From NCBI GenBank assembly GCA_007692665.1, contig REBP01000087.1, forward strand, positions 1 through 64,000: a stretch of DNA of 64,000 nt. Reading direction: 5' to 3'. A program made the translations under genes and the position numbers. Source of the stretch: Gemmatimonadales bacterium. GTDB lineage: Bacteria; Gemmatimonadota; Gemmatimonadetes; Longimicrobiales; Gaopeijiaceae. Every line of letters begins with the position of its first letter. Position 1 is the stretch's first letter. The notes under the pieces are model-generated. The model was not told the DNA's origin. It worked only from the letters and a program-made list of their open reading frames with translations, and searched no databases. This document shows, piece by piece, positions 42,262 through 50,706 of the stretch.

Positions 42262-43323
42262 CTACCCCTCGACACCCTTCGGTCCGGTGTCCGGCTCAGC
42301 CGGGAAGGGTGGGCGGCCCTTCTCCCGGCTGGCGTGCCGTCGGAGGCGGCTGACCAGCCTCCTCGCGGCGAGCCGGGGGATGCGAACCGTCCGGTGGTAG
42401 CGCTGCACCGCCCACCAGGCGAGGGGGGACCGGATACGCCGTCCTTCGGTGGAGGACATGCCGGGGCGAATCATCTCCCGCGTCGTGATGCAGTACACCG
42501 GCTTTCCAATGAGCGCAGCCACCCTGCAGGAAACATCGAGGGACCCCTCGAGGAGAAGGTCCGCGCCGGAGGATTCGTAGATCTCCGCCTTGTACCATAC
42601 ATCCTTTTCCCCCTGGCGCTCCGACCATCCCTCGTTCTCTCCTCGCATCACGAGTCGCGTGTACTCCACACCGTGCGATGCCAGCCATGCGGCGGTCTCG
42701 GCACGGTCCGCATCGGGGGCGGTGGAGATCAGGCAACCCACCGGGTAGTCCGGCACCCAGACGGGTTTCATGCCCTGGATTCGCATGCGGGAGCCCTCCC
42801 CGTCACGGCCCGTCGCCCCTGGGAGCGGCGGACATACCACGCCCTCGAGGGAGACGCAGCACCGGGCCAGGAGCGACTCGTGATGCATCAGGTTCCATTC
42901 GAAGACCCGGGGCCTGGGCAGGACCTCGCCGAAGTGGTCGACAAGCCGCTCGTCCCGGGCTTCGGGGCTGATGTAGACGGCGCCGTACTGGATGCTGTGG
43001 GGAAGGTCGGCGGCTGCGATCTCGCCCCGGACCTTGGCCATCTGTCCACCGTAGGACACGCTGTCGTCGACAATCAGGACCTTCCGGGACCTGCCGAAGA
43101 ACACCCCCCCCCGGTCACCCCTGTAGCGTGCACCCGAGCGCAGGACCCGGCCGCTCAGCAGACCGTCCACATCGGTCATGGGGAGGTTCAGGTACATGGA
43201 CAGAAGGTTTGCCACAAGGAGTCCGCTTCGCGGGATTCCCACCACGAGTTCGATGTCGCCCGGGAGGACCCTTGCCCAGCGGACCACGAGGTCGTTGAGG
43301 TCGGAAACGCTTCGGTAGTTCAT
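42262..43323 (-). CDS. Phosphoribosyltransferase-domain protein with a C-terminal HAD-like part
   Basis: The N-terminal 150 residues form a type-I phosphoribosyltransferase fold with the PRPP loop VLIVDDSVSYGG (residues 82-93) and VGIPRSGL for the base side. The C-terminal half has CLISTAPDADRAETAAWLASHGV and GSLDVSCRVAALIGKPVYCIT, which resemble HAD-type or nucleotide-sugar locus proteins. Similar two-part proteins occur in bacterial surface-polysaccharide regions, but the substrate is unknown and no such locus is here. The ATG follows a clean gap after the mtaB remnant. Confidence 0.65.
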   Translation of the reverse strand: MNYRSVSDLNDLVVRWARVLPGDIELVVGIPRSGLLVANLLSMYLNLPMTDVDGLLSGRVLRSGARYRGDRGGVFFGRSRKVLIVDDSVSYGGQMAKVRGEIAAADLPHSIQYGAVYISPEARDERLVDHFGEVLPRPRVFEWNLMHHESLLARCCVSLEGVVCPPLPGATGRDGEGSRMRIQGMKPVWVPDYPVGCLISTAPDADRAETAAWLASHGVEYTRLVMRGENEGWSERQGEKDVWYKAEIYESSGADLLLEGSLDVSCRVAALIGKPVYCITTREMIRPGMSSTEGRRIRSPLAWWAVQRYHRTVRIPRLAARRLVSRLRRHASREKGRPPFPAEPDTGPKGVEG

Positions 43324-43402
43324 GGGGAACTCTCCGGGTGGGGCGGGTGCAGGGGGCTTCGAAAGGTAACCGCAACATCACCGACGCATCACGCGGCGAC
43401 GA

Positions 43403-43927
43403 TCACGGGACAGCTGCACCCACGTTCAGCAAGTATCGATCCCCGACCCGCTCCACCGTCCCGCGGCGAATCCGAGCCTCGCCCTCCCCGACGGCCCCCT
43501 CCACCGGCAGCCTCAGGTAGTCCCCCGTGAGTCCCAGGGGCACGCCATCGGTCCCCGGACGCTCCACCACCACCTCCACCTCGGCCCCCACTCGGGAGGC
43601 CAGGTACGCCTCCCCCCTGGCCTGTCCAAGTTCGCGCAGTTCCCTGGCTCTCTCCGCCGCGACGCGCTGGGGAACCGGCATCTCCCGGGCCAGCTCCGCC
43701 GCCGGGGTGCCCTCCCGGGGCGAGAAGGGGAAGACATGGAGGTAGGTGAACGGAAGCTCCTCCACGAGGGCCACCGTCTGCTCGTGGTCCTCGTCGGTCT
43801 CGCCGGGAAAGCCGGTGATGATGTCGGCGCCCAGCCCAAGGCTCCCACCGGCGCCCACGCCCAGGGATTCCGCAATCTCCAGGGCTCGATCACGATACAT
43901 GGCCCGCGTGTGCCGGGGGTCGATCAC
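43403..43927 (-). pseudogene. mtaB: MtaB-type methylthiotransferase, 3' half only
   Basis: The last 174 codons of a radical-SAM methylthiotransferase of the MtaB type, which makes ms2t6A in tRNA. Retained are DIITGFPGETDEDH, FTYLHVFPFSPREGTPAAEL and a C-terminal TRAM-like domain. The whole N-terminal UPF0004 domain and the C-x3-C-x2-C cluster motif are missing (intact members have about 430-450 residues). Homology stops at RHTRAMYRDRA, near 43,915; upstream codons in frame (LAFGPITDGAPQT) show no similarity. The gene has been cut, and I interpret the break as the edge of the accessory island to the right. Confidence 0.75.
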
Positions 43928-44279
43928 TGTTTGGGGAGCACCATCGGTGATCGGCCCAAAAGCCAGTGTTGCTGCGGCAAGTCCAGCTCATTGCCGGAGC
44001 ATGACCCGCTTTGCTGGGGCAACGAAAAGGGCTGGTCGAGCACGAGTTGACACAAGACTTGGCACAGATTGGCACAGCAGGGGCGAGGGGGATCAGGGGG
44101 TCGTTGCGAAAGTCCCCCGAGCCATCATCACCCGGCTTCGGCTATCGAATCCGTCGCCAACGCTCCGGGCCGTCGAACACGGACCGATCAACCACCCAGC
44201 CGAACCAGTGACGAGGCCCAACGGAATCCCGTAGACGATCGTCGCCAAGGGTTGGAGCCGGACCCGACGGGGGGGCATT
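43928..44279. other. Island junction, no gene seen
   Basis: About 350 bases between the truncated mtaB and the first island gene. Codon structure is absent on both strands. Visible: a short direct repeat (TTGGCACAGATTGGCACAG, near 44,060) and a GGGGG-N13-CCCCC hairpin at about 44,095-44,120. No integrase gene or clear attachment-site repeat was found. Confidence 0.4.
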
Positions 44280-44879
44280 GTGGAGCTGTCTCCCACCTCC
44301 ACCCCCAACCTCAGGTCCATCCCCATGAAGTTCCACGAAATCCCAACTCCCATGATCGAGACCATTCGCCAGACGGCGCCCGACATCGCTGAGCTCATCG
44401 ATGGGATCAGCTCCCGCGTCCAGCAGCTCTCCGAGCGGTATCGCCCGCTCATCGACCGCCGCTTCAACGGTGTTCACGAAGAGCACTGGGCGCGGGTCGC
44501 GCGGGCCGTGGCCGTGCTCTACCCCGAGCCAGAGGCTGACGAGCTCGAGCTCTGGTCGGTGCTGGAGCTACACTATTCCTTTGGCCCCCCGGTTTCAGCC
44601 ATCGAGGTTCGCGAGGTCGTACGGCAGGCGGGAAAGCAGGCGGACCTCGCTCTCGATTGCTGGTACAAGTCGAAGGGCCCGGCGGACGAATCCCGCGATC
44701 TGGGGATCCACCTGTGGGCCTGGACGCACCACAACCGCTACCGCGAGGACGCAGCCGCGGTCGTGCGATACATGAAGGGGATCCCCGAGCCAATGACGCG
44801 GGAGGAGCTGGAGGAGGTTCTGGGGAGGTCCCTATCGGAACGCCGGAACGACTCTCCGGGCAGGGGAAGAGCCCGATAA
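44280..44879 (+). CDS. Hypothetical protein at the left end of the island
   Basis: A 199-residue soluble protein with no family I recognise. It is Glu/Arg-rich and predicted mainly helical; after about residue 15 it has the non-repetitive, balanced composition of a real protein (WARVARAVAVLYPEPEADEL, ALDCWYKSKGPADESRD). The GTG at 44280 follows a G-rich stretch; an ATG at 44325 (MKFHEIPTPM) is an equally good start. It faces the small Lys/Ala-rich gene convergently, with 42 bases between stops. Confidence 0.55.
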   Translation: MELSPTSTPNLRSIPMKFHEIPTPMIETIRQTAPDIAELIDGISSRVQQLSERYRPLIDRRFNGVHEEHWARVARAVAVLYPEPEADELELWSVLELHYSFGPPVSAIEVREVVRQAGKQADLALDCWYKSKGPADESRDLGIHLWAWTHHNRYREDAAAVVRYMKGIPEPMTREELEEVLGRSLSERRNDSPGRGRAR

Positions 44880-44921
44880 CGGCAGGGGTCAGGCGGACCC
44901 CGGATAGCCTTGGTTCCCCTT

Positions 44922-45182
44922 TCAGCGCTTCCCGCCCCTTCCCTTCCCTGGCTTCTGGGAAAGCGCACTCCCAGCGGCAGACTTGGACTTCGCGCTTGAC
45001 CGGCCGTCCCGGAGCGTCTTCGACGCCGCCGTCGCGGCCTTCTTGGAAGTCACCTTCTTCGTGTTCGACTGCGCCAACGCGCTCCCTGCCGCCGACTTGG
45101 ACTTGGCTCCGGTGGACGGGGACTTCAGGGTCTTGGCAGCTGCGGCTGCTGCTTTGGGGCTGGTTTTCTTCTTCTGCGCCAT
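44922..45182 (-). CDS. Small Lys/Ala/Ser-rich basic protein with two 29-residue repeats
   Basis: An 86-residue strongly basic protein. The ATG is chosen for the GGAGG seven bases upstream; a longer frame starts at 45221. It consists of a lysine-rich head, two copies of a 29-residue unit (residues 10-38 and 48-76; shared core KSKSAAGSAL then A/S-Q) and a basic tail (KPGKGRGGKR). Small proteins with this AA(S/A)KTL...SKSAAGSAL(A/S)Q pattern occur as uncharacterised genes on mobile DNA. The composition suggests nucleic-acid binding or a histone-like role, which is inference. It lies downstream of the defence operon on the same strand. Confidence 0.7.
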   Translation of the reverse strand: MAQKKKTSPKAAAAAAKTLKSPSTGAKSKSAAGSALAQSNTKKVTSKKAATAASKTLRDGRSSAKSKSAAGSALSQKPGKGRGGKR

Positions 45183-45503
45183 CTCGCACCTCCGGGAAGG
45201 GTGATCCAGCAACGTCCCCACCCGAACAATACCCGAATGAAACGCCGCGGTCCAGAGGTGCTCACAACCTGATGACGAACGATCCGGCTAGCCGGTTTTC
45301 ATCAGTCGCCGGACTCCGGTTCTCGAACTGGACTGGACCGGGTCGATTCGAACTGCCCGGCACTCCCCATCGGCTCTCGAAGCCGATGACCGGCGAAACC
45401 AGTCGAGTCAGGCGTCCCCGGCCTCAGTCCAATCGTCTCCATCCCCCGTGTTCCATTCCCCGGCTCTGGAGTCCTGACTGTCCTCGCACGCTTCGTCCCA
45501 GAC
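45183..45503. other. Gap after the RloC-like gene with one strong hairpin
   Basis: About 320 bases with no coding signal. It contains an 8-bp hairpin, CATCGGCT (45368-45375) paired with AGCCGATG (45381-45388), without a following T-run, and a TTCGAATC box on the minus strand (about 45345) that resembles a tRNA T-loop. Neither adds up to a complete tRNA. The hairpin could slow or end transcription leaving the defence operon. Confidence 0.4.
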
Positions 45504-47684
45504 CTACTCCTTGGCCATCATCATCGTGAAATGCTCTTTATGTCCGCTGAGTTTGAAGACCTCCTCGAAGACCCTGAGGTAGACCTCGGTCCCCTCCTCC
45601 GGAGCCACGTAAAGATCGTCCATCGCCCGATGTGAACCCGCGTGAGCCCACTTGATAAGAGATCTACAGACGATCATGTCTCGGCCCTCGAACTTGGACT
45701 CCAGTCCTTGGAGTGTCGTCGGCCCCACCATTCGGAAGTAGTTTTCGAGGATGCGCCGCATCCCGTTTTGGAGTCCGACAACGTCCTCTTCCGGCTGGCG
45801 GACAGCATCCCATAGCAAATCATACGTGGTGCTTACAGGATCCCTTTCCGCCGCCGAAACTCGCGAAACGCCACCCCGCTTTCGCACCACCCAAAATGCC
45901 TCATGGGACTGAGGCGCTCGACCCTGGCGCTTGTGGTCGAAGCTCCATTCGCGGTGAAAGAAGACGTTGTGGGTGAGGAGAAAGAGTTGCTTCACGGAGG
46001 AGTTTCCGGCCTCGACTTCCCGAACAAGCTCGCTCGTCAGGGCCGCCACGACGAATAGCACGTCCGCATCAAGGCTGGACACCGGGTCATCGATCACTAC
46101 GACTCGATCACCGGTGACTCCATCCCGCTCCTGGCTCCCCCGGGCCAGATGGAAGAAGTACAGGAAGGTGATGAATGACCGCTCCCCCTCGCTGAGTGTC
46201 TCGATGGCATCGGAGCCGTCTTGACGTATGATCCGGTAGCTGTCCTCCTCCGGCCCGGGGGCAAGGGAGAAGTTGGAGAAACCCAAGGACGTGAGCAGCC
46301 CATTGATGGCGGCGATCGTCGCCCCGACCCCGGTCATTCTCCGCTGGCACTCCCTGACCCCTTCAAGGGCTGCGTTCTTGTCAGCCTGTGCCTCCGCAGC
46401 CGCCCGACCGATTGCCTCATGCGCCCGAGTCAGATCGTCCCGCTGCCCGCAAAACAAGTCGATAACGGGGCGAAGGTCCCGAACGACAAGATCCCACACC
46501 TCCCGCCGGACCCGAGCTTGCTCGTAGCTTCGGTTGTCCAACGCGGCGTTGTGTTCCCCGATCCGCCCATTTGCCCTGTCGATCAACTCATTCAGGGCCT
46601 CGATGGCCGGTGTGGTGTCTTCCAGTCGCATGGGCTGACTTGGCTCATCGACCTTCTCCTGGATCCGACGTAGGTTGGCATCAAGACCATCCAGGACCCG
46701 ACGGTTGACGACCTGCCACTGGGTCAAATCGACGACCTGCCGGGCCGAGTCCTCCATCTCCGCGAGTCTCTCCTCAAGCGAAATCCTCGCGGTCCGATAG
46801 GCTGCCATGGACCGTTCGACCGCATCCAGCCGCTTCTCGAATGACTCGTCGAAATAGGCTTCGAGGTCCTTCTGGAGAGATTCCGGGGCCACCTGTTGGC
46901 AGAAGGGGCAGGCCCCCTCGGCTTGGTCGAGGAAGGGACGCCCCTGCTTCACCCAGTCGCTATTCCCGATGCGCTCGATCAAGCCAGCGAGTTCCACGGC
47001 GGCCGACCCGACGATCGGGTGGCCCAAGCTCTCGTCGGTTTCAACCGCCGTCATGGCCGTGCCGGCAACTCGCTCCAGCGGTGCGATCCGGTGGGCCCCC
47101 GGTGCGAAAACCGCAGTGTGCCTATCCTTGAGGCTCCTCCGGTCTAGCCCCTCCGAAGGCTCTCGTTCGCTCTCTGCCATCACCTTGGCAGCGAGAGCTC
47201 TCTTGGAGCCTAATACCCCCGACATCGCCTCCCTGAACTCTTCGGTGAACGGCCGGGCAGCCTCCCAGCTCGCGTCCGCGAACCGGGCTTCAGCATCTGC
47301 GCGCTCGGCTTCCTTTAGCCTACGCTGGATCTCAACCGCTTCCGCCTTCCTTCTGGCGCTCTCCGCCCGCCCTTTTTCGTAATCCAACCGCTTCCGCAGC
47401 TCGATGTGCTCCTCCCCCAGTGTGAACACTCCTCGAATCAGGGCCGACTCGGAGAAGTTGGCAAGCACAAAGTCCCGGTTGTAGACATACCGGCCTACCT
47501 CGGTCCCGCCTTGCCAGACTAGGTCGCAATCCGGGTGGTTGATCTGCCCGCCGATCACCCGGGAAATCGTGGTCTTCCCCGACCCGTTCATCCCGAAGAA
47601 GTAGTTCACCGGCCGCAGGTCCGAGAGGACGGCCGGCTCGCCGGTGAACGTGGCGCATCCGGAGATTCGGAGTGATTCAATCAT
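45504..47684 (-). CDS. RloC/PrrC-like ATPase, probable anticodon nuclease
   Basis: A 726-residue SMC-like ATPase of the AAA_13 (PF13166) family. Walker A GMNGSGKTT at 31-39, signature LSEGERS at 497-503, Walker B VVVIDDPVSSLD at 528-539, H-loop LLTHN at about 570. Coiled-coil regions (about 90-135 and 265-345) flank a CPFC zinc-hook-like pair at 259-262. The C-terminus has Arg643-x3-Glu647 and a histidine 34 residues on (WAHAGSH). This mirrors the catalytic R-x3-E...H of PrrC and RloC anticodon nucleases, and the length and CxxC fit RloC. RloC-type enzymes cut tRNA when a phage blocks or damages the host; here the gene follows res by 36 bases. Activity is inference. Confidence 0.8.
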   Translation of the reverse strand: MIESLRISGCATFTGEPAVLSDLRPVNYFFGMNGSGKTTISRVIGGQINHPDCDLVWQGGTEVGRYVYNRDFVLANFSESALIRGVFTLGEEHIELRKRLDYEKGRAESARRKAEAVEIQRRLKEAERADAEARFADASWEAARPFTEEFREAMSGVLGSKRALAAKVMAESEREPSEGLDRRSLKDRHTAVFAPGAHRIAPLERVAGTAMTAVETDESLGHPIVGSAAVELAGLIERIGNSDWVKQGRPFLDQAEGACPFCQQVAPESLQKDLEAYFDESFEKRLDAVERSMAAYRTARISLEERLAEMEDSARQVVDLTQWQVVNRRVLDGLDANLRRIQEKVDEPSQPMRLEDTTPAIEALNELIDRANGRIGEHNAALDNRSYEQARVRREVWDLVVRDLRPVIDLFCGQRDDLTRAHEAIGRAAAEAQADKNAALEGVRECQRRMTGVGATIAAINGLLTSLGFSNFSLAPGPEEDSYRIIRQDGSDAIETLSEGERSFITFLYFFHLARGSQERDGVTGDRVVVIDDPVSSLDADVLFVVAALTSELVREVEAGNSSVKQLFLLTHNVFFHREWSFDHKRQGRAPQSHEAFWVVRKRGGVSRVSAAERDPVSTTYDLLWDAVRQPEEDVVGLQNGMRRILENYFRMVGPTTLQGLESKFEGRDMIVCRSLIKWAHAGSHRAMDDLYVAPEEGTEVYLRVFEEVFKLSGHKEHFTMMMAKE

Positions 47685-47720
47685 CGAACTGCGATCTCCA
47701 CGCTTGAGGCTCCCGCGGAC

Positions 47721-50705
47721 TCACTGTTGGACGGCATCCAGAACCCCCTGAAGCGTCTCGCCGACAACGTACTCCGCCGGGTTCTCCTTCACTGCGATCG
47801 CCTTGAAATGGGCTCGCCCGCACTGGATCTTGGCGTCCTCCTGCCACCGAAGCGCGCCTTCGATGACCGTGTCTTTCGATTCGACCACCAGGTAGAGCTT
47901 GTCGGTCCCGTCCTCGTCGACGAGAACCGCCCAGTCCGGATTGTACGTGCCGAGGGGCGTCGGGACCTTGAACCAATCGGGTAGCTTCGTGAACACCTTC
48001 ACGTCGGTGTTCCGGTCCAGTTCCTGGGCAAAGGCTCGCTCTACCCCAGAATCGTAGCGCACGTACTCATGGAGTCCGCGTTCTACGCGCTGGAGGTTTG
48101 CCTCTAGGTGTCCGGCCAGCTCTTGGGACTCGAAGAGCTCCTGCGCGTAGAAAGCTCCATCCCCGATCCGGCGATACCGGATCCCGTCCACGAGGGCCCG
48201 GCGCTTCTCGGTATTCACGATGTCGGCTGCGAGCTCGATGTATGCCTGGGGGTTCCGGCGGAACTGGTCGAGCTTCCGGCTCTCGACAAGGATCCTCCGG
48301 ATTGTCCTCCGAGTGAGCTGCGTGCGGTCCTGGAGTTCGGTGAGTACATCCGGTAGGGGCAAGTCATCCTCTCGGATGGTCCGAATCTGCGCCCCTCCAC
48401 GCTCCGTGGCGTCGACGCCTCCCTTGGTGATTTCGATGTCGGCCTTCCGCCACTGGATCCGGGTCAGGGGAATCGCGGGCGCTTGCTGAATGCGCCGAAC
48501 GCACTCGGAGATCAGCGTCTCGTTGTCGAACCTCACGCGGTACGTGGTCTTGTCCCGGATCCGCTCCCAGAGCGACTTGAACTCCGGGCTGTCGAAAACC
48601 TGCTTTCTCACGGCCACTGTGTGCCGCGCGTCGGCATCTCGAATCGTAAGTCGGCCGGCGAGCTTCCGCAGGATAGTCTCGGCCTGCTCTGCGACCTCGG
48701 CGAAGTCCTCGGGGAGCTCGAACGCTCCATCGCGCAATGCGACCCGCAGCCCGTCCTGTACTTTCCCCTTGTCCGAGATGTACCCCTTTTCAACCAGGGC
48801 CGTCCAGAGCTCCTCGGACCGGGCAGCGCCCAGAGGCGCGAGGTCTCCTTCCTCTGAAGTGACCCCGATCCGGGCGAACTGGTGCCGCTCGACCACCCCG
48901 AAGCGGATCCCTGTTTCTTTCTCGATCTCCTTCTGGAGGTTCTCGGCGAACTCCTGGTAACCCTCCAGGGCCACGACCGTAAGCGTGTTCACTTCGTGCC
49001 CACGCACCCGGTGCCCTTCCTGATTGACGCACAGACGCAGCCCTCGACCGATCGACTGCCTGCGCTCCCGCTCCGACCCCATCTCCCGAAGCGTACAGAT
49101 CTGGAAGACATTTGGGCTATCCCATCCTTCCCGGAGCGCCGAGTGGGAGAAGATGAACTTGAGGGGCTCGCCCAAGCTCAGGAGCTTTTCCTTGTCTCTC
49201 ATGATGAGGTTGTAGGCGCGCTCCGCGTTGTCCCGGTTGGTCTGATTATTCTCCGCCGTGTCGGTCCACCCGCCCTTCTTGTCGATGGAGAAGTACCCGT
49301 CGTGTACTTTCCCTGGGTCACGGGAGAGGTCGACTTCCTCGAACAGGGTTTGGTAGTCCGGGTGGTTAGCGGCGCGTCGATACTCCTCTTCAAAGATCCG
49401 GGCGTAGACACCCTTCTGGGGCTCGCCGTCATCGTCGTACGTGCGGTACTTCGCAACCTGGTCGATGAAGAAGAGGGACAAGACCTTGATCCCCCTCGGC
49501 CTGAGGCGCCTCTCCTTGTCCAAGTGCTCCTTGATGGTTCTCCGGATCATCTCGCGGGAGAGACCCAGGGGGTCGACGTCCCCTGTCGCCTGGCCTGGGG
49601 ACAGAAACTCCTCCCCACCGGGCATTCGCAACTCCATGAAGGGGTTTTCCCGCCCAGCCCGGAGCTCGCCAACCTGGTATCCTCCGTAGATGGCCCTTCC
49701 GGTGACCTGCTCCAAGTCGTCTCCGTCGCAGACCACCTTGGCCCTGCGCGAAACCGAGCCGTTCTGCTGTACGTCCAGCGTGACTCGGGCCGTGACTCCG
49801 CCACCGGCGCTCTCGATGCGTTCGAGGCGCACGAACGGCCGGTTGTGGGCGTTCTCCACGGTGGCGGACGCAACCTCGATCTGCTTCACAAGCTTCCGCT
49901 CATAGGCGTCAACGGCATCGAGCTTGTAGACCATGTGGTGCTGGTCCACGTGGGTGGCTGAGTAGCGGAAAGTTGCCAGGGAGTTCATCGCTTCGAGCGC
50001 CTCCTTCCCCCGACCCTGAAGGCCTCCGTCCACGCTCTGGGGTTCGTCCACGATGAGCACCGGGTGCGTGGCTCTGATCAGGTCGATCGGGCGTTCCCCT
50101 CCTGTCTTCTCGCTGTCCTTGTAGAGATTGTTCACATCCTTCTTGTTGATGGCCCCAACCGTGACCACCATGACCTGGATGTGCTGGCTGGTGGCGAAGT
50201 TCCGGACTTCGCCAAGCCGCCCCGAGTCGTAGAGGAAGTAGTCAAACGGGACCCCGGCGTATAGCCCCCGGAAGTGGTCCTCCATGATCTGGAGCGACTT
50301 GTAGACCCCTTCCTTGATGGCAATAGAAGGGACCACGATCACGAACTTGGTGAAACCGTACCGTCGATGTAACTCGAAGATCGTGCGCAGGTAGACGTAG
50401 GTCTTCCCGGTCCCGGTCTCCATCTCTACCGTGAAGTCGCGGGAACCCAAGACGTCATCCTGCCGCAGCCCATGCCGAAGCTGGACGTCGCGGAGGTTGC
50501 GGAGGAGGTCCTCATCCAAGGGCAGCTTCGGGTTGCCCACGCCCAAGGAGTCATCGTCCAGGTCGAGCTCCAAGGCGAGCGCCTTCCGGGTTACGGTGAA
50601 CTCGGAACGGTGGGTTTCCTGCCCTCGGAACAGGTCGGACACGGCTTCGATCGCCTGGAGCTGGTAGTCCAGATCCGGCTCGAAATGGAGCTTCATTGTC
50701 GCCAT
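47721..50705 (-). CDS. res: Type III restriction enzyme Res subunit (helicase-nuclease)
   Basis: A 994-residue SF2 translocase with C-terminal nuclease. METGTGKTYV (Walker A, about residues 95-104), VLIVDEPQSVD (DEPQ box, about 217-227), the helicase motif QSIGRGLRL and a C-terminal PD-(D/E)xK site, Pro923-Asp924...Glu942-Ser-Lys944 (NPDWAV, VVESKD), are all intact. With Mod it would recognise unmodified asymmetric sites and cleave after long-range communication. The start ATG is one base after the mod stop; size and motif order fit the EcoP1I/EcoP15I type. Confidence 0.92.
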   Translation of the reverse strand: MATMKLHFEPDLDYQLQAIEAVSDLFRGQETHRSEFTVTRKALALELDLDDDSLGVGNPKLPLDEDLLRNLRDVQLRHGLRQDDVLGSRDFTVEMETGTGKTYVYLRTIFELHRRYGFTKFVIVVPSIAIKEGVYKSLQIMEDHFRGLYAGVPFDYFLYDSGRLGEVRNFATSQHIQVMVVTVGAINKKDVNNLYKDSEKTGGERPIDLIRATHPVLIVDEPQSVDGGLQGRGKEALEAMNSLATFRYSATHVDQHHMVYKLDAVDAYERKLVKQIEVASATVENAHNRPFVRLERIESAGGGVTARVTLDVQQNGSVSRRAKVVCDGDDLEQVTGRAIYGGYQVGELRAGRENPFMELRMPGGEEFLSPGQATGDVDPLGLSREMIRRTIKEHLDKERRLRPRGIKVLSLFFIDQVAKYRTYDDDGEPQKGVYARIFEEEYRRAANHPDYQTLFEEVDLSRDPGKVHDGYFSIDKKGGWTDTAENNQTNRDNAERAYNLIMRDKEKLLSLGEPLKFIFSHSALREGWDSPNVFQICTLREMGSERERRQSIGRGLRLCVNQEGHRVRGHEVNTLTVVALEGYQEFAENLQKEIEKETGIRFGVVERHQFARIGVTSEEGDLAPLGAARSEELWTALVEKGYISDKGKVQDGLRVALRDGAFELPEDFAEVAEQAETILRKLAGRLTIRDADARHTVAVRKQVFDSPEFKSLWERIRDKTTYRVRFDNETLISECVRRIQQAPAIPLTRIQWRKADIEITKGGVDATERGGAQIRTIREDDLPLPDVLTELQDRTQLTRRTIRRILVESRKLDQFRRNPQAYIELAADIVNTEKRRALVDGIRYRRIGDGAFYAQELFESQELAGHLEANLQRVERGLHEYVRYDSGVERAFAQELDRNTDVKVFTKLPDWFKVPTPLGTYNPDWAVLVDEDGTDKLYLVVESKDTVIEGALRWQEDAKIQCGRAHFKAIAVKENPAEYVVGETLQGVLDAVQQ

Positions 50706-50706
50706 G

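Noticed and set aside
44040-44080. Sigma-54 promoter (TTGGCAC...TGGCAC)
   Set aside because: Element spacing and the missing TTGCA-type -12 box do not fit; more likely a short direct repeat.
43928-44279. Transposase remnant at the mtaB break
   Set aside because: In-frame continuation (LAFGPITDGAPQT) has no recognisable transposase motif and no terminal inverted repeat was found.
45330-45431. tRNA (Ser or SeC-like) on the minus strand
   Set aside because: T-stem has two mismatches, no proper D arm, acceptor pairs do not combine with the arms at tRNA distances; kept only as a low-interest finding.
45504-47684. SbcC/Rad50 or RecF-type recombination ATPase
   Set aside because: Architecture and the C-terminal R-x3-E...GSH block belong to the AAA_13 (RloC/PrrC) group, and no nuclease partner such as SbcD is adjacent.
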